A DNA stretch of 64,000 nucleotides from Verrucomicrobiales bacterium (lineage in GTDB: Bacteria; Verrucomicrobiota; Verrucomicrobiia; Verrucomicrobiales; DEV007). Both the position numbers and the translations under genes were made by a program. The notes below the pieces were generated by a model, which made no database searches, had not been told where the DNA came from, and saw only the letters and a program-made list of their open reading frames with translations. The stretch lies in the NCBI GenBank assembly GCA_029213195.1, contig JARGNI010000010.1:62001-126000 (forward strand). Direction: 5' to 3'. Positions 52,403 through 61,032 of this stretch are shown here, piece after piece (the first letter of the stretch is position 1; each line of letters opens with the position of its first letter).

Positions 52403-54496
52403 ATGCCCCTTTTCATCGTCGCGATCTTCGTCAGTGCCTTTCTGCTCTTCCAGGTGCAGCCCGTGATCGCACGTTTCATCCTCCCCTGGTATGGAGGAAG
52501 CCCGGCGGTGTGGACGACCTGCCTGCTCTTTTTCCAGACAGGACTGCTCCTCGGTTATGCCTATGCCCACAGTCTCGTTACCGTTTTCCGGAGAAAGCGC
52601 CGGGTTCAAGTGGGCATCCACCTCGGACTCCTTCTCGTGGCGTTGATCCTTCTCCCCATCACTCCGGAAGCACCCGCAGTCGATCTTGAGAAATCTGGTT
52701 CCCCAGTTTGGGAGATCCTGATCCTTCTCGCAGGCAGCGTCGGGGTGCCCTACCTCCTGCTCTCGGCGTCCGGCCCGCTGTTCCAGCATTGGTTCGCAGA
52801 ATGCCATCCCGGAAAGTCTCCCTATCGACTCTATGCCATCTCCAATGTGGGTTCCCTGCTCGGACTTCTTTCCTATCCCTTCCTCATCGAGCCAACCCTG
52901 GGGGTCACGAAGCAGGCTCTGTTCTGGTCCTTTGGATTCGTGGTCTTTGCCGTCGTGACTCTCCTTGTGGGCTGGCGACTGGTGAAAAAGGGGAAGGACG
53001 ACGCCCTTCCGGGGTTTCTTTCGGATCAGGGCGGTTCTCGCCTCACGATTCGTTCCGTCGCTCTCTGGGTCGCCCTCGCCGCCACCGGGACCATGCTGCT
53101 GCTGTCTCTGACCAACCAGGTCTGTCAGGATGTCGCGGTGATTCCCTTCTTCTGGGTGGTCCCCCTCTCCCTCTATCTCCTCACCTTCGTGATCTCCTTT
53201 GATCATCCGCGTTGGTATAAGCGGTTCGTCTGGATTCCGCTGGCAGCGATTTCGGTGGGAGGAGTTGTCTACCTGCTGCTACAGCAATTCTCGGATGAGG
53301 AAATGCATTTTGCCGGTCAGCTGGCAATCTATCTTGCTGCGATCTTCTGCGGATGCCTCGTTGCCCATGGAGAAATGGTTCGGAAAAAACCACCTGCTCG
53401 TCAGCTCACCGCCTTCTATCTCGCAATCGCCTTCGGAGGTGCGCTCGGCGGCCTTTTTGTCAGTGTCATCGCTCCCCTCATCTTCGACGGATACTGGGAG
53501 CTTCACATCAGCTTTCTCGTTCTCACGCTCCTCGCCGCCGTCCTGATCCTCAGCGATCTGCGAACTTCCCGGTGGGCCGTTCGGCTAGGGGCCGTCCTGG
53601 GTTCCCTCGCTATCTGGGCGGTGCTTTCCATCGCCCTGGAAAGACACAAATCCATTGCCGAGGACGAAGTAATCGACTCGCGGAGAAGTTTCTACGGGGT
53701 TCTCCGGGTTTACGAGGAGGGATACGAGACGGTCGATCAGTATCGCTCCATCTATCATGGCCGGATCAGTCATGGCATGCAGTATACCGATCCGAGCTTC
53801 GAAGATCTGCCCACGACCTACTACACCGAAAACAGTGGCGTGGGGCTTGCCTTTCGCTTTCATCCGGCTCGGCTCGAAAACAGTGAAGCGCCGCTCCACG
53901 TTGGGGCCATCGGGCTGGGCTCGGGCACGGTCATGACCTACTCGAAGGAGAAAGATCGGTTTCGATTTTACGAGATCAATCCGCAGGTCGAGGAGCTGGC
54001 CCGGAAACACTTCACCTTCCTCGAGAACGGAGAGGGAGAGGAGACAGTCGTCCTGGGAGATGCTCGAATCACCCTGCAGGAAGAGCTTCGCACGCAGGGA
54101 TCTCAGGAGTTCGATCTCCTCATTGTCGATGCCTTTTCAGGAGATGCCATTCCGCTTCATCTCCTCACCGATGAATCGATGGAGCTCTACTGGAAGCACC
54201 TGAAACCAGGTGGAGTGCTTGCAGTTCACATCAGCAATCTCCATCTCGACCTCAGCCCTCCCGTTCGAACGCTTGCCGAAAAGCATTCCCTCGATGCCAT
54301 CCCCATTGAACACGACCCCACCGATAACGAAGTAACGGCCTACTATTCAGACTGGGTACTGCTGACTCGAAATCCGAAGCTCCGCGAACAAATCGAGGCC
54401 GAAGGCTATAACACCTTCTGGTATGAAGAAGAGTATGATCCCGTTCTTTGGACCGATGACTACAGCAATCTCCTGCACGTCATCCGGTGGGATTGA
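52403..54496 (+). CDS. Fused MFS-type membrane protein / spermidine synthase-like methyltransferase fold
   Basis: 697 residues from the ATG at 52403; the frame back to 52055 has no membrane start. About 420 residues of hydrophobic segments (VAIFVSAFLLFQVQPVIARF at the N-terminus) precede a soluble Rossmann domain of the spermidine-synthase kind: VGAIGLGSGTVMTYS, RFYEINPQVEELARKHF, GDARITLQEEL, LIVDAFSGDAIPLHLLT and GGVLAVHISN. Such fusions are widespread, but polyamine synthesis by them has generally not been shown; the membrane half may move the product. It is convergent with the SDR gene, and the two stop codons abut. Confidence 0.88.
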   Translation: MPLFIVAIFVSAFLLFQVQPVIARFILPWYGGSPAVWTTCLLFFQTGLLLGYAYAHSLVTVFRRKRRVQVGIHLGLLLVALILLPITPEAPAVDLEKSGSPVWEILILLAGSVGVPYLLLSASGPLFQHWFAECHPGKSPYRLYAISNVGSLLGLLSYPFLIEPTLGVTKQALFWSFGFVVFAVVTLLVGWRLVKKGKDDALPGFLSDQGGSRLTIRSVALWVALAATGTMLLLSLTNQVCQDVAVIPFFWVVPLSLYLLTFVISFDHPRWYKRFVWIPLAAISVGGVVYLLLQQFSDEEMHFAGQLAIYLAAIFCGCLVAHGEMVRKKPPARQLTAFYLAIAFGGALGGLFVSVIAPLIFDGYWELHISFLVLTLLAAVLILSDLRTSRWAVRLGAVLGSLAIWAVLSIALERHKSIAEDEVIDSRRSFYGVLRVYEEGYETVDQYRSIYHGRISHGMQYTDPSFEDLPTTYYTENSGVGLAFRFHPARLENSEAPLHVGAIGLGSGTVMTYSKEKDRFRFYEINPQVEELARKHFTFLENGEGEETVVLGDARITLQEELRTQGSQEFDLLIVDAFSGDAIPLHLLTDESMELYWKHLKPGGVLAVHISNLHLDLSPPVRTLAEKHSLDAIPIEHDPTDNEVTAYYSDWVLLTRNPKLREQIEAEGYNTFWYEEEYDPVLWTDDYSNLLHVIRWD

Positions 54497-55264
54497 TCAA
54501 TCCGTCTTGTAAGGCCAATGAGTCTTGGTCCAGAGGCCCCCATCGACATAGATCGTCTGACCCGTCACGAAATCAGCGCCGTCTCCAGCCAGGTGAACCA
54601 CCATGCGGGCAATATCGGCCGGATACCCGATGCGCCCCATCGGGGTCAGCGGCGACCAGGTGCCTGCGTAGTCGTCGGATTCTTCTCGGGTGCGCTCGAT
54701 CTCGATGGCACCGGGAGCGACACAGTTGACGCGAATTCCATATTGCCCCAGCTCGCAGGCACTCACCCGGGTCAGTTGATCGAGTCCCCCCTTGGACGCG
54801 CAATAGTCGACGAGATTCAGGAAAGGCTGCTTGTTGGCTCCGGATCCGATGTTGATGATGGATCCCCCCTTCTTCTGATCTCTCATGATGCGTCCTGCCA
54901 TCTGGGTGCAGAGAAAACTGCCCTTGAGATTGGTGCGAATCGTCTTGTCCCAGTCCGCCTCCTCCAGCTCAAGCAACGGAGCAAAGGTCTGCCGCCCGGC
55001 ATTGTTGACCAGGCAGTCCAGCCCCCCGAGCTCGGCGACAACCGCAGAGAACATTGCCTCCACGTGATTCTTATTTCCGACATCGCCTGAAACGGTGAAA
55101 CAGCGTCGCCCTTTATGCTCCACCACCGACCGGGTCTCTTCTGCGCCGGCTTCGTCACTGTGGTAGTTGATCGCTACATCCCATCCATCCTCGGCGAGTC
55201 CGTAGGCGATGCCTCGACCGACTCCTTTGCTGGCTCCTGTGACAAATGCAACTCGTGAACTCAT
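54497..55264 (-). CDS. Short-chain dehydrogenase/reductase (SDR)
   Basis: 255 residues from the ATG at 55264; the 109-residue extension to 55591 is rejected as non-homologous. Classical SDR: cofactor motif TGASKGVGRGIA, NNAG in CLVNNAGR, a catalytic Ser in NIGSGANKQPF, and YCASK with the Tyr-Lys pair, then ELGQYGIRVNCVAPGAIEIE. The C-terminal YVDGGLW is typical of 3-oxoacyl/sugar-type reductases (FabG-like, glucose-1-dehydrogenase-like). The substrate cannot be fixed. Stops abut those of the MFS fusion in the palindrome TGATCA at 54494-54499. Confidence 0.9.
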   Translation of the reverse strand: MSSRVAFVTGASKGVGRGIAYGLAEDGWDVAINYHSDEAGAEETRSVVEHKGRRCFTVSGDVGNKNHVEAMFSAVVAELGGLDCLVNNAGRQTFAPLLELEEADWDKTIRTNLKGSFLCTQMAGRIMRDQKKGGSIINIGSGANKQPFLNLVDYCASKGGLDQLTRVSACELGQYGIRVNCVAPGAIEIERTREESDDYAGTWSPLTPMGRIGYPADIARMVVHLAGDGADFVTGQTIYVDGGLWTKTHWPYKTD

Positions 55265-55572
55265 AGCAGAAAATCTCTCATCCAAGGATCGTGATATCTT
55301 CGGAAAGTCAACGGAATATCTATGGTGAGCCCCCCGCTTCCCTTTCAAGGAAACTCTCACCAACTGAGATGGGGCGAGCCCACCCCTGACGAGCTTACCC
55401 ATTTCTCGCGAAAGCCTTCTTCGATGCTCGTGCTCTCGAAGTCGAGGCTCAGGCCTCCTGCCCCCGTTTCCGGACCAACGACAAAGCCGCGGTCGCCGGT
55501 CATGCAGCAGGCAGGAAGTGAGGAAAAAGCACCCCTTCCGCGAACAAATCCCTCCCTCATTCCGGGCTTGAC
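55265..55572. other. 308-bp intergenic region without a recognised gene
   Basis: Both neighbours are transcribed outwards, so it should hold two promoters. On the minus strand TTGACT (55308-55313) could be a -35 for the SDR gene, but no good -10 stands at the right distance. Frames on either strand have composition and content typical of chance frames. A frame at 55357-55677 on the minus strand shows no family match. Confidence 0.5.
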
Positions 55573-55986
55573 TTGATCGATGGGTATGCAACGGGTTTCC
55601 GGTTGAAGAAATCGGGCTTCATTCTTTGTATCCTCGCTACCACCGTCGTCACGGAGGTCCATTGGGCCGTGATGCAATCGGTAACGTGGGTGGCGATGAT
55701 CCAGACTTCCAATTCTTCGGCCACGCTGGGGGAGAAGCTCCTCTCAACGATCTCGGGAGAAGCTCCCTGCGATCATTGTGAAGCGCTCGCCGAGGAGAAA
55801 GGAGCCTCACGCTCCGAAGTTCTTTCGATGATCGGTCAGGCTCCGCTTCTGGCGCCGACGCCATGGCAAAAGGCCAGCACCTCGCGGACTGACATTTATC
55901 TCTTTTTGCTTCGCGAAGGGTCCTCTTCGACCCCGCTTCCCGGAGCATCTCCCCCGCTTCCGCCTCCGGAAGAAACGGTTTCCTAG
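55573..55986 (+). CDS. Small membrane-anchored protein with CDHC motif
   Basis: About 127-137 residues; the start is uncertain (TTG at 55573, or TTG at 55603 just before the hydrophobic segment). KKSGFILCILATTVVTEVHW is a single N-terminal membrane or signal segment. HWAVMQSVTWVAMIQ follows, then EKLLSTISGEAPCDHCEALA, and a Pro-rich low-complexity tail. This combination (HWxxxQxxxW, then a CxxC in a GxxPCxxC context) is familiar from small PVC and proteobacterial proteins encoded beside outer-membrane and metal-related genes; no function is assigned. It lies 123 bp before the outer-membrane protein gene. Confidence 0.6.
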   Translation: MIDGYATGFRLKKSGFILCILATTVVTEVHWAVMQSVTWVAMIQTSNSSATLGEKLLSTISGEAPCDHCEALAEEKGASRSEVLSMIGQAPLLAPTPWQKASTSRTDIYLFLLREGSSSTPLPGASPPLPPPEETVS

Positions 55987-56109
55987 AACCTCCTCCTCAG
56001 CAATTCGAAGCCGAATTCGCTGATCTTTTCTCAGCAGCTCCCCTCCGGGATCTTGTTGATCGTCGCAGCGCCTGCGCTGCGCCAAACCAACCTATTGATA
56101 CCTATTTCT

Positions 56110-57168
56110 ATGAAACCTTTTTCGATTTTTTCTACTCTCCTTCTCATTTCCACCGTCGCCCTGCAAGCGGGCGATGATGCCTCCACCAAGCAACCCATCC
56201 TGGACCCCAAGGACTGTCACGATGTGCCCTACGATTGCCATCGGGTCGATGCTCATGCTCCGATCGGGGTGATGGGAGACCATACGCACCATGCGGGTGA
56301 GTTCATGGCCTCCTATCGCTACATGTTCATGCAGATGCGCCCCAACTTCGTGGGTAGCAGTGAAGTCTCCGCCGGTTCTCAGCTGAGTCCGACCGGATTC
56401 CGGGTCATGCCGCAGGACATGCAGACGGAAATGCACATGTTCGGTCTGATGTATGCTCCCACCGACGACCTGACGCTCGCTTTCATGCTGCCACAGATCG
56501 ACAAGTCGATGCAGCATCTCGTCATCAACGGAACGACCTTCCGGACCAACACCAACGGCGTCGGCGATTTCAAATTCGGCGGTCTTCTCGATATCTTCGA
56601 AGAAGGCAATTCGAAGATGCATCTCAACCTCATGATGTCCGCTCCCACCGGATCCACGACCGAAACCGGTTTTGTTCCTCCGGCAGGACGCGTCGTTCGC
56701 CTCCCCTACCCCATGCAGTTGGGATCCGGAACCTGGGATCTCAAACCCGGGATCACCTACGCCGAGCAATGCCGGAACTATTCCTGGGGAGCCCAGCTCC
56801 TCGGAACGGTCCGCCTCGGCACAAACGACGAAGGATATTCCCTCGGAGACGATATCACAGCGAACCTTTGGGGGGCTTTGAAGCTGAGCGATTCTCTCAG
56901 CACCTCGCTGCGCCTCTCCGCGACATCCTGGGGAGATATCGATGGCCGAGATCCTCTCATTGCTCTTCCCGTGCCCACGGCACGTCCTGACCTCCGAGGG
57001 GGTGAGCGAGTCGACCTTTTCTACGGAATCAACTATCTCTTCCGGAAGGGACCGCTCTCTGGACACCGACTCGCCGTCGAGGCCGGCATTCCGCTCCACC
57101 AGGACCTTGATGGTCCCCAGTTGGGAATGGACTGGATGATGACGGTCGGTTGGCAGAAGGCATTCTAA
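56110..57168 (+). CDS. Met- and His-rich outer-membrane transporter-like protein
   Basis: 352 residues from the ATG at 56110. Signal peptide about 1-20. The mature N-terminus has a block HAPIGVMGDHTHHAGEFMAS followed by YRYMFMQMR and VMPQDMQTEMHMFGLMYAP, very rich in Met and His. The rest is beta-barrel-like, resembling the MetA-pathway phenol-degradation/transporter superfamily, and ends in an aromatic residue (MMTVGWQKAF). Related proteins are often found next to copper or other metal handling genes, so a copper-linked role is a reasonable guess. It lies between the CDHC protein and a cytochrome c on the same strand. Confidence 0.78.
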   Translation: MKPFSIFSTLLLISTVALQAGDDASTKQPILDPKDCHDVPYDCHRVDAHAPIGVMGDHTHHAGEFMASYRYMFMQMRPNFVGSSEVSAGSQLSPTGFRVMPQDMQTEMHMFGLMYAPTDDLTLAFMLPQIDKSMQHLVINGTTFRTNTNGVGDFKFGGLLDIFEEGNSKMHLNLMMSAPTGSTTETGFVPPAGRVVRLPYPMQLGSGTWDLKPGITYAEQCRNYSWGAQLLGTVRLGTNDEGYSLGDDITANLWGALKLSDSLSTSLRLSATSWGDIDGRDPLIALPVPTARPDLRGGERVDLFYGINYLFRKGPLSGHRLAVEAGIPLHQDLDGPQLGMDWMMTVGWQKAF

Positions 57169-57185
57169 TCACCGAGATAACGTGA

Positions 57186-57215
57186 TTTACATACCGGGGG
57201 CGAAACCGCTATTCT
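57186..57215 (+). promoter_or_regulatory. Candidate promoter of the cytochrome c gene, leaderless
   Basis: TTTACA (57186-57191), 18-nt spacer, TATTCT (57210-57215), then seven bases to the ATG at 57223. It lies in the short space after the outer-membrane protein gene, so the cytochrome may be made independently of it. Confidence 0.4.
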
Positions 57216-57222
57216 CGTGGGA

Positions 57223-57666
57223 ATGAGAACAGCATTTCGCCCTTTTTTCTGCCTGCTCGCCTGCACCGCGACATTTTCAGTTGCTACCCTCGAGTCGCAG
57301 GAAAAGAAAGAGAGTGCTCGCCCGGTCATTCCGAAAGGCAGTGTCGCTGCAGGCAAAACCATCTTTGTCGCGAAGGGCTGCTACCAGTGCCACTCTGCGG
57401 GCGAAATCAAATTCCCTGTCTCAGAACTCGAGGAGACTCTCGTGATCGAGTTGGGAGGCGAAAAACAGCAAGCCTGGAGTCGAGACGATTACGCCCGAGC
57501 AATCCTGAACCCCAACCATACCGTCTCTCCCGATTATGAGAAGGCGATGATGATCCTGGGAGATCACTTTAAAGCCGTGAACTCTCCCATGCCGGGATTC
57601 AACGACATTCTCACCGCGTCCGATCTGATTCATCTCAGCACCTTCCTCACCAGTCTCCCTGAATAG
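57223..57666 (+). CDS. Secreted mono-haem cytochrome c
   Basis: 147 residues from the ATG at 57223, preferred to the GTG at 57217. Signal peptide about 1-24. The haem attachment site is CYQCH (53-57), and a Met axial ligand is likely in NSPMPGF near 125; LIHLSTFLTSLPE closes the fold. It resembles single-haem c-type subunits attached to dehydrogenases or oxidases. It sits 54 bp after the Met/His-rich outer-membrane gene and 21 bp before DUF3500, in one direction, so it may be part of one system. Confidence 0.88.
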   Translation: MRTAFRPFFCLLACTATFSVATLESQEKKESARPVIPKGSVAAGKTIFVAKGCYQCHSAGEIKFPVSELEETLVIELGGEKQQAWSRDDYARAILNPNHTVSPDYEKAMMILGDHFKAVNSPMPGFNDILTASDLIHLSTFLTSLPE

Positions 57667-57687
57667 ACTTCCTTACCCAAAATCCCT

Positions 57688-58656
57688 ATGAAACGCCGAT
57701 CCTTCCTCCGAAATTCCGTTGCTTCCACGGCCGCGCTTTGCGCGACGCCATCTCTCTTTGCAGCCAAGAAATCCGCCGAACCGGAAACGGTCGTGAAGTC
57801 GCTCTTTGATTCCCTGACCGACGCGCAAAGAAAGGAACTGACCTTCGACTTTGCCCACCCCCTTCGCACCAAGATCTCGAACAACTGGCACATCACGAAA
57901 CAGCGGATCGGGAACTTTCTCGACGAGGACCAGAACGCCATGGTCAAAGAAATTTTCCTCAAGGCACACTCCGAGGAATACGCCGAGACGGTTTATCAGC
58001 AGGTCGTCCACGACAGCGGAAAGAAGGGATTTGAAGATTCCTCCATCGCCATTTTTGGCGAACCCGGAACAGGAGACTTCGAGTTCGTCCTCACCGGCCG
58101 TCACACGACACGGAGGATCGATGGAGACTCGGTCGCCGGGAAAGCCTTCGGAGGCCCGATCTTCTACGGACACGCGGCCGACGGATTCTACGAGGGCCGG
58201 GATCATCCGGGCAATGCCTACTGGTATCAAGCGAAGGCTGCCAACCAGGTCTACCAACTTCTCGACGGCAAGCAGCAGGAGAAAGCCCTCCTCGAATACG
58301 AGCCTGCCGATGATGCCTCCACGATCAAGTTGAAACGGGCCGCCGGAGACCTACCCGGACTTTCCTTTGCTGACATGACCAGCGATCAACAGGAGGGCGT
58401 GCAGAACATTCTCAAGGAATTGCTGCTCCCCTTCCGCGAGGTCGACCGAAAGGAGTCGATGAAGTTGATCAAGAAAGCGGGCATGGAAAACCTCCATCTC
58501 TCCTTCTACGAGGAAGGCGACATCGGAAACGACAAGGTCTGGGACAACTGGAGAATCGAAGGCCCCCACATGGTCTGGTATTTCCGGGGAGCTCCCCACG
58601 TTCATACCTGGGTTCACATCTCAGACCCGGACACCCCGCGCGAAAAGCGGGGCTGA
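57688..58656 (+). CDS. DUF3500 domain-containing protein, Tat-exported
   Basis: 322 residues. A twin-arginine signal (MKRRSFLRNSVASTAALC) precedes a DUF3500 body: FDFAHPLRTKISNNWHIT, FEFVLTGRHTTRRIDGDSV, AFGGPIFYGHAADGFYEG with His residues, and WRIEGPHMVWYFRGAPHVHT near the end. The conserved His-rich patches hint at metal binding, but no activity has been shown to my knowledge. It follows the cytochrome c gene by 21 bp and is closed by a hairpin at 58681-58729. Confidence 0.88.
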   Translation: MKRRSFLRNSVASTAALCATPSLFAAKKSAEPETVVKSLFDSLTDAQRKELTFDFAHPLRTKISNNWHITKQRIGNFLDEDQNAMVKEIFLKAHSEEYAETVYQQVVHDSGKKGFEDSSIAIFGEPGTGDFEFVLTGRHTTRRIDGDSVAGKAFGGPIFYGHAADGFYEGRDHPGNAYWYQAKAANQVYQLLDGKQQEKALLEYEPADDASTIKLKRAAGDLPGLSFADMTSDQQEGVQNILKELLLPFREVDRKESMKLIKKAGMENLHLSFYEEGDIGNDKVWDNWRIEGPHMVWYFRGAPHVHTWVHISDPDTPREKRG

Positions 58657-58680
58657 TTCAGCAGCGATTGTCCTTTTCGA

Positions 58681-58729
58681 AAATGCGGCCCTCGCGCGAC
58701 AGGAAAGTCGCCCGGGGCCGTTTGCATTT
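58681..58729 (+). terminator. Hairpin terminator after DUF3500
   Basis: CGGCC (58686-58690) pairs with GGCCG (58716-58720), and an inner GCGAC/GTCGC pair (58696-58700 with 58707-58711) closes around AGGAAA. AAATG and CATTT extend the outer ends, and TTTGCATTT follows. Likely end of the 55573-58656 transcript. Confidence 0.6.
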
Positions 58730-58774
58730 GGCCGTGCTCGGTGGAAGAATTCGTTGTTCGAATAGAAGTGCCCC

Positions 58775-60400
58775 ATGACCGACTTTGCCTACCACAAACC
58801 ATTCCCTCTCGGATCCGATTCCACGGAGTATCGACTCGTCACCACCGAGGGCATCGAGACCACCGAGTTCGAGGGACAAGAGATTCTCAAGGTTTCCCCC
58901 GAGACGCTCACGAAACTGGCGAACGAAGCGGTGAAGGACATCTCCTTCATGCTTCGCCCCGGTCATCTTCAGCAGGTCGCCGCCATTCTCGACGACGAGG
59001 AAGCGACCGACAACGATCGCATGGTCGCACTGACCCTGTTGCGAAATGCCGAGATTGCGGCCCGGGGAATTCTACCCATGTGCCAGGATACCGGAACCGC
59101 CATCGTCGTTGGCAAAAAAGGTCAGCAGGTCTGGACCGGAGCCAACGATGAAGAAGCCCTCGCTGCCGGCATCTGGAAGGCCTACCAGGAAGAGAACCTG
59201 CGCTACTCGCAGATGGCACCGCTGACCCTCTTTAACGAGGTCAACACGAAGAGCAATCTCCCTGCCCAGATCGAACTCTATGCCACCGAGGGCGACGCCT
59301 ACGAATTTCTTTTCATCACCAAGGGAGGAGGCTCGGCCAACAAGACCTTTCTCTACCAGGAGACCAAGGCACTGCTCAATGAGAAGACTTTCGTCGACTG
59401 GGCCGTCGGCAAGATGGCCACTCTCGGCACCTCTGCCTGCCCGCCCTATCACATGGCTTTTGTCGTGGGGGGAACCAGTGCCGAGATGACCCTGAAAACC
59501 GTGAAGCTCGCCTCGACCCGCTACTACGACGAACTCCCCACCGAGGGCAGTGACAAGGCCCAGGCTTTCCGCGATGTCGAGATGGAGAAACGCCTCCTCG
59601 CCGAAGCCCGGGAAGTCGGAATCGGAGCGCAGTTCGGAGGAAAATATTTTGCCCTCGATGTTCGCGTCATCCGCCTGCCTCGCCACGGAGCGAGCTGCCC
59701 TGTCGGACTCGGGGTCAGCTGCTCGGCCGACCGTCAGGCCAAGGCCAAGATCACCAAGGACGGCGCTTTTCTTGAGCAACTGGAAACCAATCCCGGGCAA
59801 TACATCCCGGAGAAGTGGAAGGATCACCAATTCCACGGAGTCGCTGTCGATCTCAATGCCGGAATGGAGGAAACCTTGAAGACGCTGTCCCAGTATCCGG
59901 TCACGACCGCGCTCGAACTGACCGGAACGATCATTGTCGCTCGAGACATCGCTCATGCGAAGCTCCGCGAGATGATCGAAGAGGGAAAAGATCTCCCCGA
60001 CTACTTCAAGGAATACCCGGTCTACTACGCCGGCCCGGCAAAGAAACCCGACGGCATGCCGAGCGGGTCCTTCGGGCCCACCACGGCCGGACGAATGGAT
60101 CCCTACGTCGAACTCTTCCAGTCTCGGGGAGCCTCCATGGTCATGATCGCCAAAGGAAACCGGAGCCAGCAGGTGACCGATTCCTGCAATAAGCATGGCG
60201 GATTCTACCTGGGCTCCATCGGAGGTCCCGCGGCCATCCTTGCCCAGAATCATATCAAGAAAGTCGAAGTCCTCGACTTTCCGGAGCTCGGAATGGAAGC
60301 CGTCTGGAAAATCGAGGTGGAGAAGTTCCCCGCCTTCATTCTCGTGGATGACAAGGGGAATGATTTCTTTCGCGATCTGAATTCCTGCCCAGTCTCTTGA
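58775..60400 (+). CDS. fumA: Class I (Fe-S dependent) fumarate hydratase
   Basis: 541 residues, the full single-chain length with the alpha and beta parts joined. It interconverts fumarate and malate in the TCA cycle using a [4Fe-4S] cluster. The three cluster cysteines are probably Cys103 (MCQDTGTA), Cys222 (GTSACPPYH) and Cys316 (GVSCSADR). Substrate-site blocks such as [32 protein letters not shown] and [19 protein letters not shown] are intact. The symbol is by family; fumA and fumB cannot be told apart here. It is transcribed alone, with a possible stem at 60403-60426 downstream. Confidence 0.95.
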   Translation: MTDFAYHKPFPLGSDSTEYRLVTTEGIETTEFEGQEILKVSPETLTKLANEAVKDISFMLRPGHLQQVAAILDDEEATDNDRMVALTLLRNAEIAARGILPMCQDTGTAIVVGKKGQQVWTGANDEEALAAGIWKAYQEENLRYSQMAPLTLFNEVNTKSNLPAQIELYATEGDAYEFLFITKGGGSANKTFLYQETKALLNEKTFVDWAVGKMATLGTSACPPYHMAFVVGGTSAEMTLKTVKLASTRYYDELPTEGSDKAQAFRDVEMEKRLLAEAREVGIGAQFGGKYFALDVRVIRLPRHGASCPVGLGVSCSADRQAKAKITKDGAFLEQLETNPGQYIPEKWKDHQFHGVAVDLNAGMEETLKTLSQYPVTTALELTGTIIVARDIAHAKLREMIEEGKDLPDYFKEYPVYYAGPAKKPDGMPSGSFGPTTAGRMDPYVELFQSRGASMVMIAKGNRSQQVTDSCNKHGGFYLGSIGGPAAILAQNHIKKVEVLDFPELGMEAVWKIEVEKFPAFILVDDKGNDFFRDLNSCPVS

Positions 60401-60492
60401 CCGGGGATTCCTGCTGCGTCATCCCCCAATCTCGCCAAATCGTTTCCAAGATGAGACTGGCTGGCAGCACGTCAATTCGCTACACTACAGCC

Positions 60493-61017
60493 ATGAGATC
60501 GCTTTCAGCCTGTTTTCTTTTCTCCCTGCTCCTGGTCGGTTCTTCCATCGGCCAGGATTCCTTAATTTCGAAGCATCCCTTCTTTTCCCCCATGCTGGAT
60601 GGCTCCTGGACTGAGAAGGGAGAGATGGCTCTCCCCCAGGGCGCTGTGGCCGGGGAGTCTACCTCGGAAGCCAAGGCGATCCTCGGAGGGCAATGGATTC
60701 AGCAGGACGGCAAGGCGGCATTTGGCAGCACCAACTGGGAATGGCGCTGGATGTTTCGACTCGCAAAAACACAAGACGGAAAGGAAGTCGTCCAGGCACG
60801 CTGCATGGATACCAATGGACAAGTCGCTGACTACCTGGGCGAGATTATGAACGATGGAAAAGTTCTGCGCCTTTCCCGATCTCTCAGCGAAACCGTCAAA
60901 AATGTCATCCAGGTCACGAACCAGGACGATGGCGGTCGACTCGTCGAAGTGGCCATCATCGACAACACAGGGAAAACCTCGCTGCAATACAAAGCATTGG
61001 GAAAGAAGAACCCGTAA
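60493..61017 (+). CDS. Small secreted DUF1579-like protein
   Basis: 174 residues from the ATG at 60493 (the frame back to 60397 has no signal). Signal peptide about 1-19 (MRSLSACFLFSLLLVGSSIG). The mature part is a single beta-barrel-like domain with FFSPMLDGSWTEKGEM, ILGGQWIQQDGKAAFG, WEWRWMFRLAKTQDGKEVVQ and a final VEVAIIDNTGKTSLQYKALG, similar to DUF1579-type lipocalin-like proteins. Function unknown; ligand binding is possible. A -10-like TACACT lies 6 nt before the ATG. Confidence 0.65.
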   Translation: MRSLSACFLFSLLLVGSSIGQDSLISKHPFFSPMLDGSWTEKGEMALPQGAVAGESTSEAKAILGGQWIQQDGKAAFGSTNWEWRWMFRLAKTQDGKEVVQARCMDTNGQVADYLGEIMNDGKVLRLSRSLSETVKNVIQVTNQDDGGRLVEVAIIDNTGKTSLQYKALGKKNP

Positions 61018-61032
61018 ATCCCTCTTTTCCCC

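Noticed and set aside
54494-54499. TGATCA palindrome formed by two convergent stop codons as a regulatory site
   Set aside because: Six bases explained by two abutting stops; no evidence of function.
55357-55677. Minus-strand frame of 106 codons as a possible gene or pseudogene
   Set aside because: No family resemblance, overlaps the start of a better-supported plus-strand gene, and no promoter is visible.
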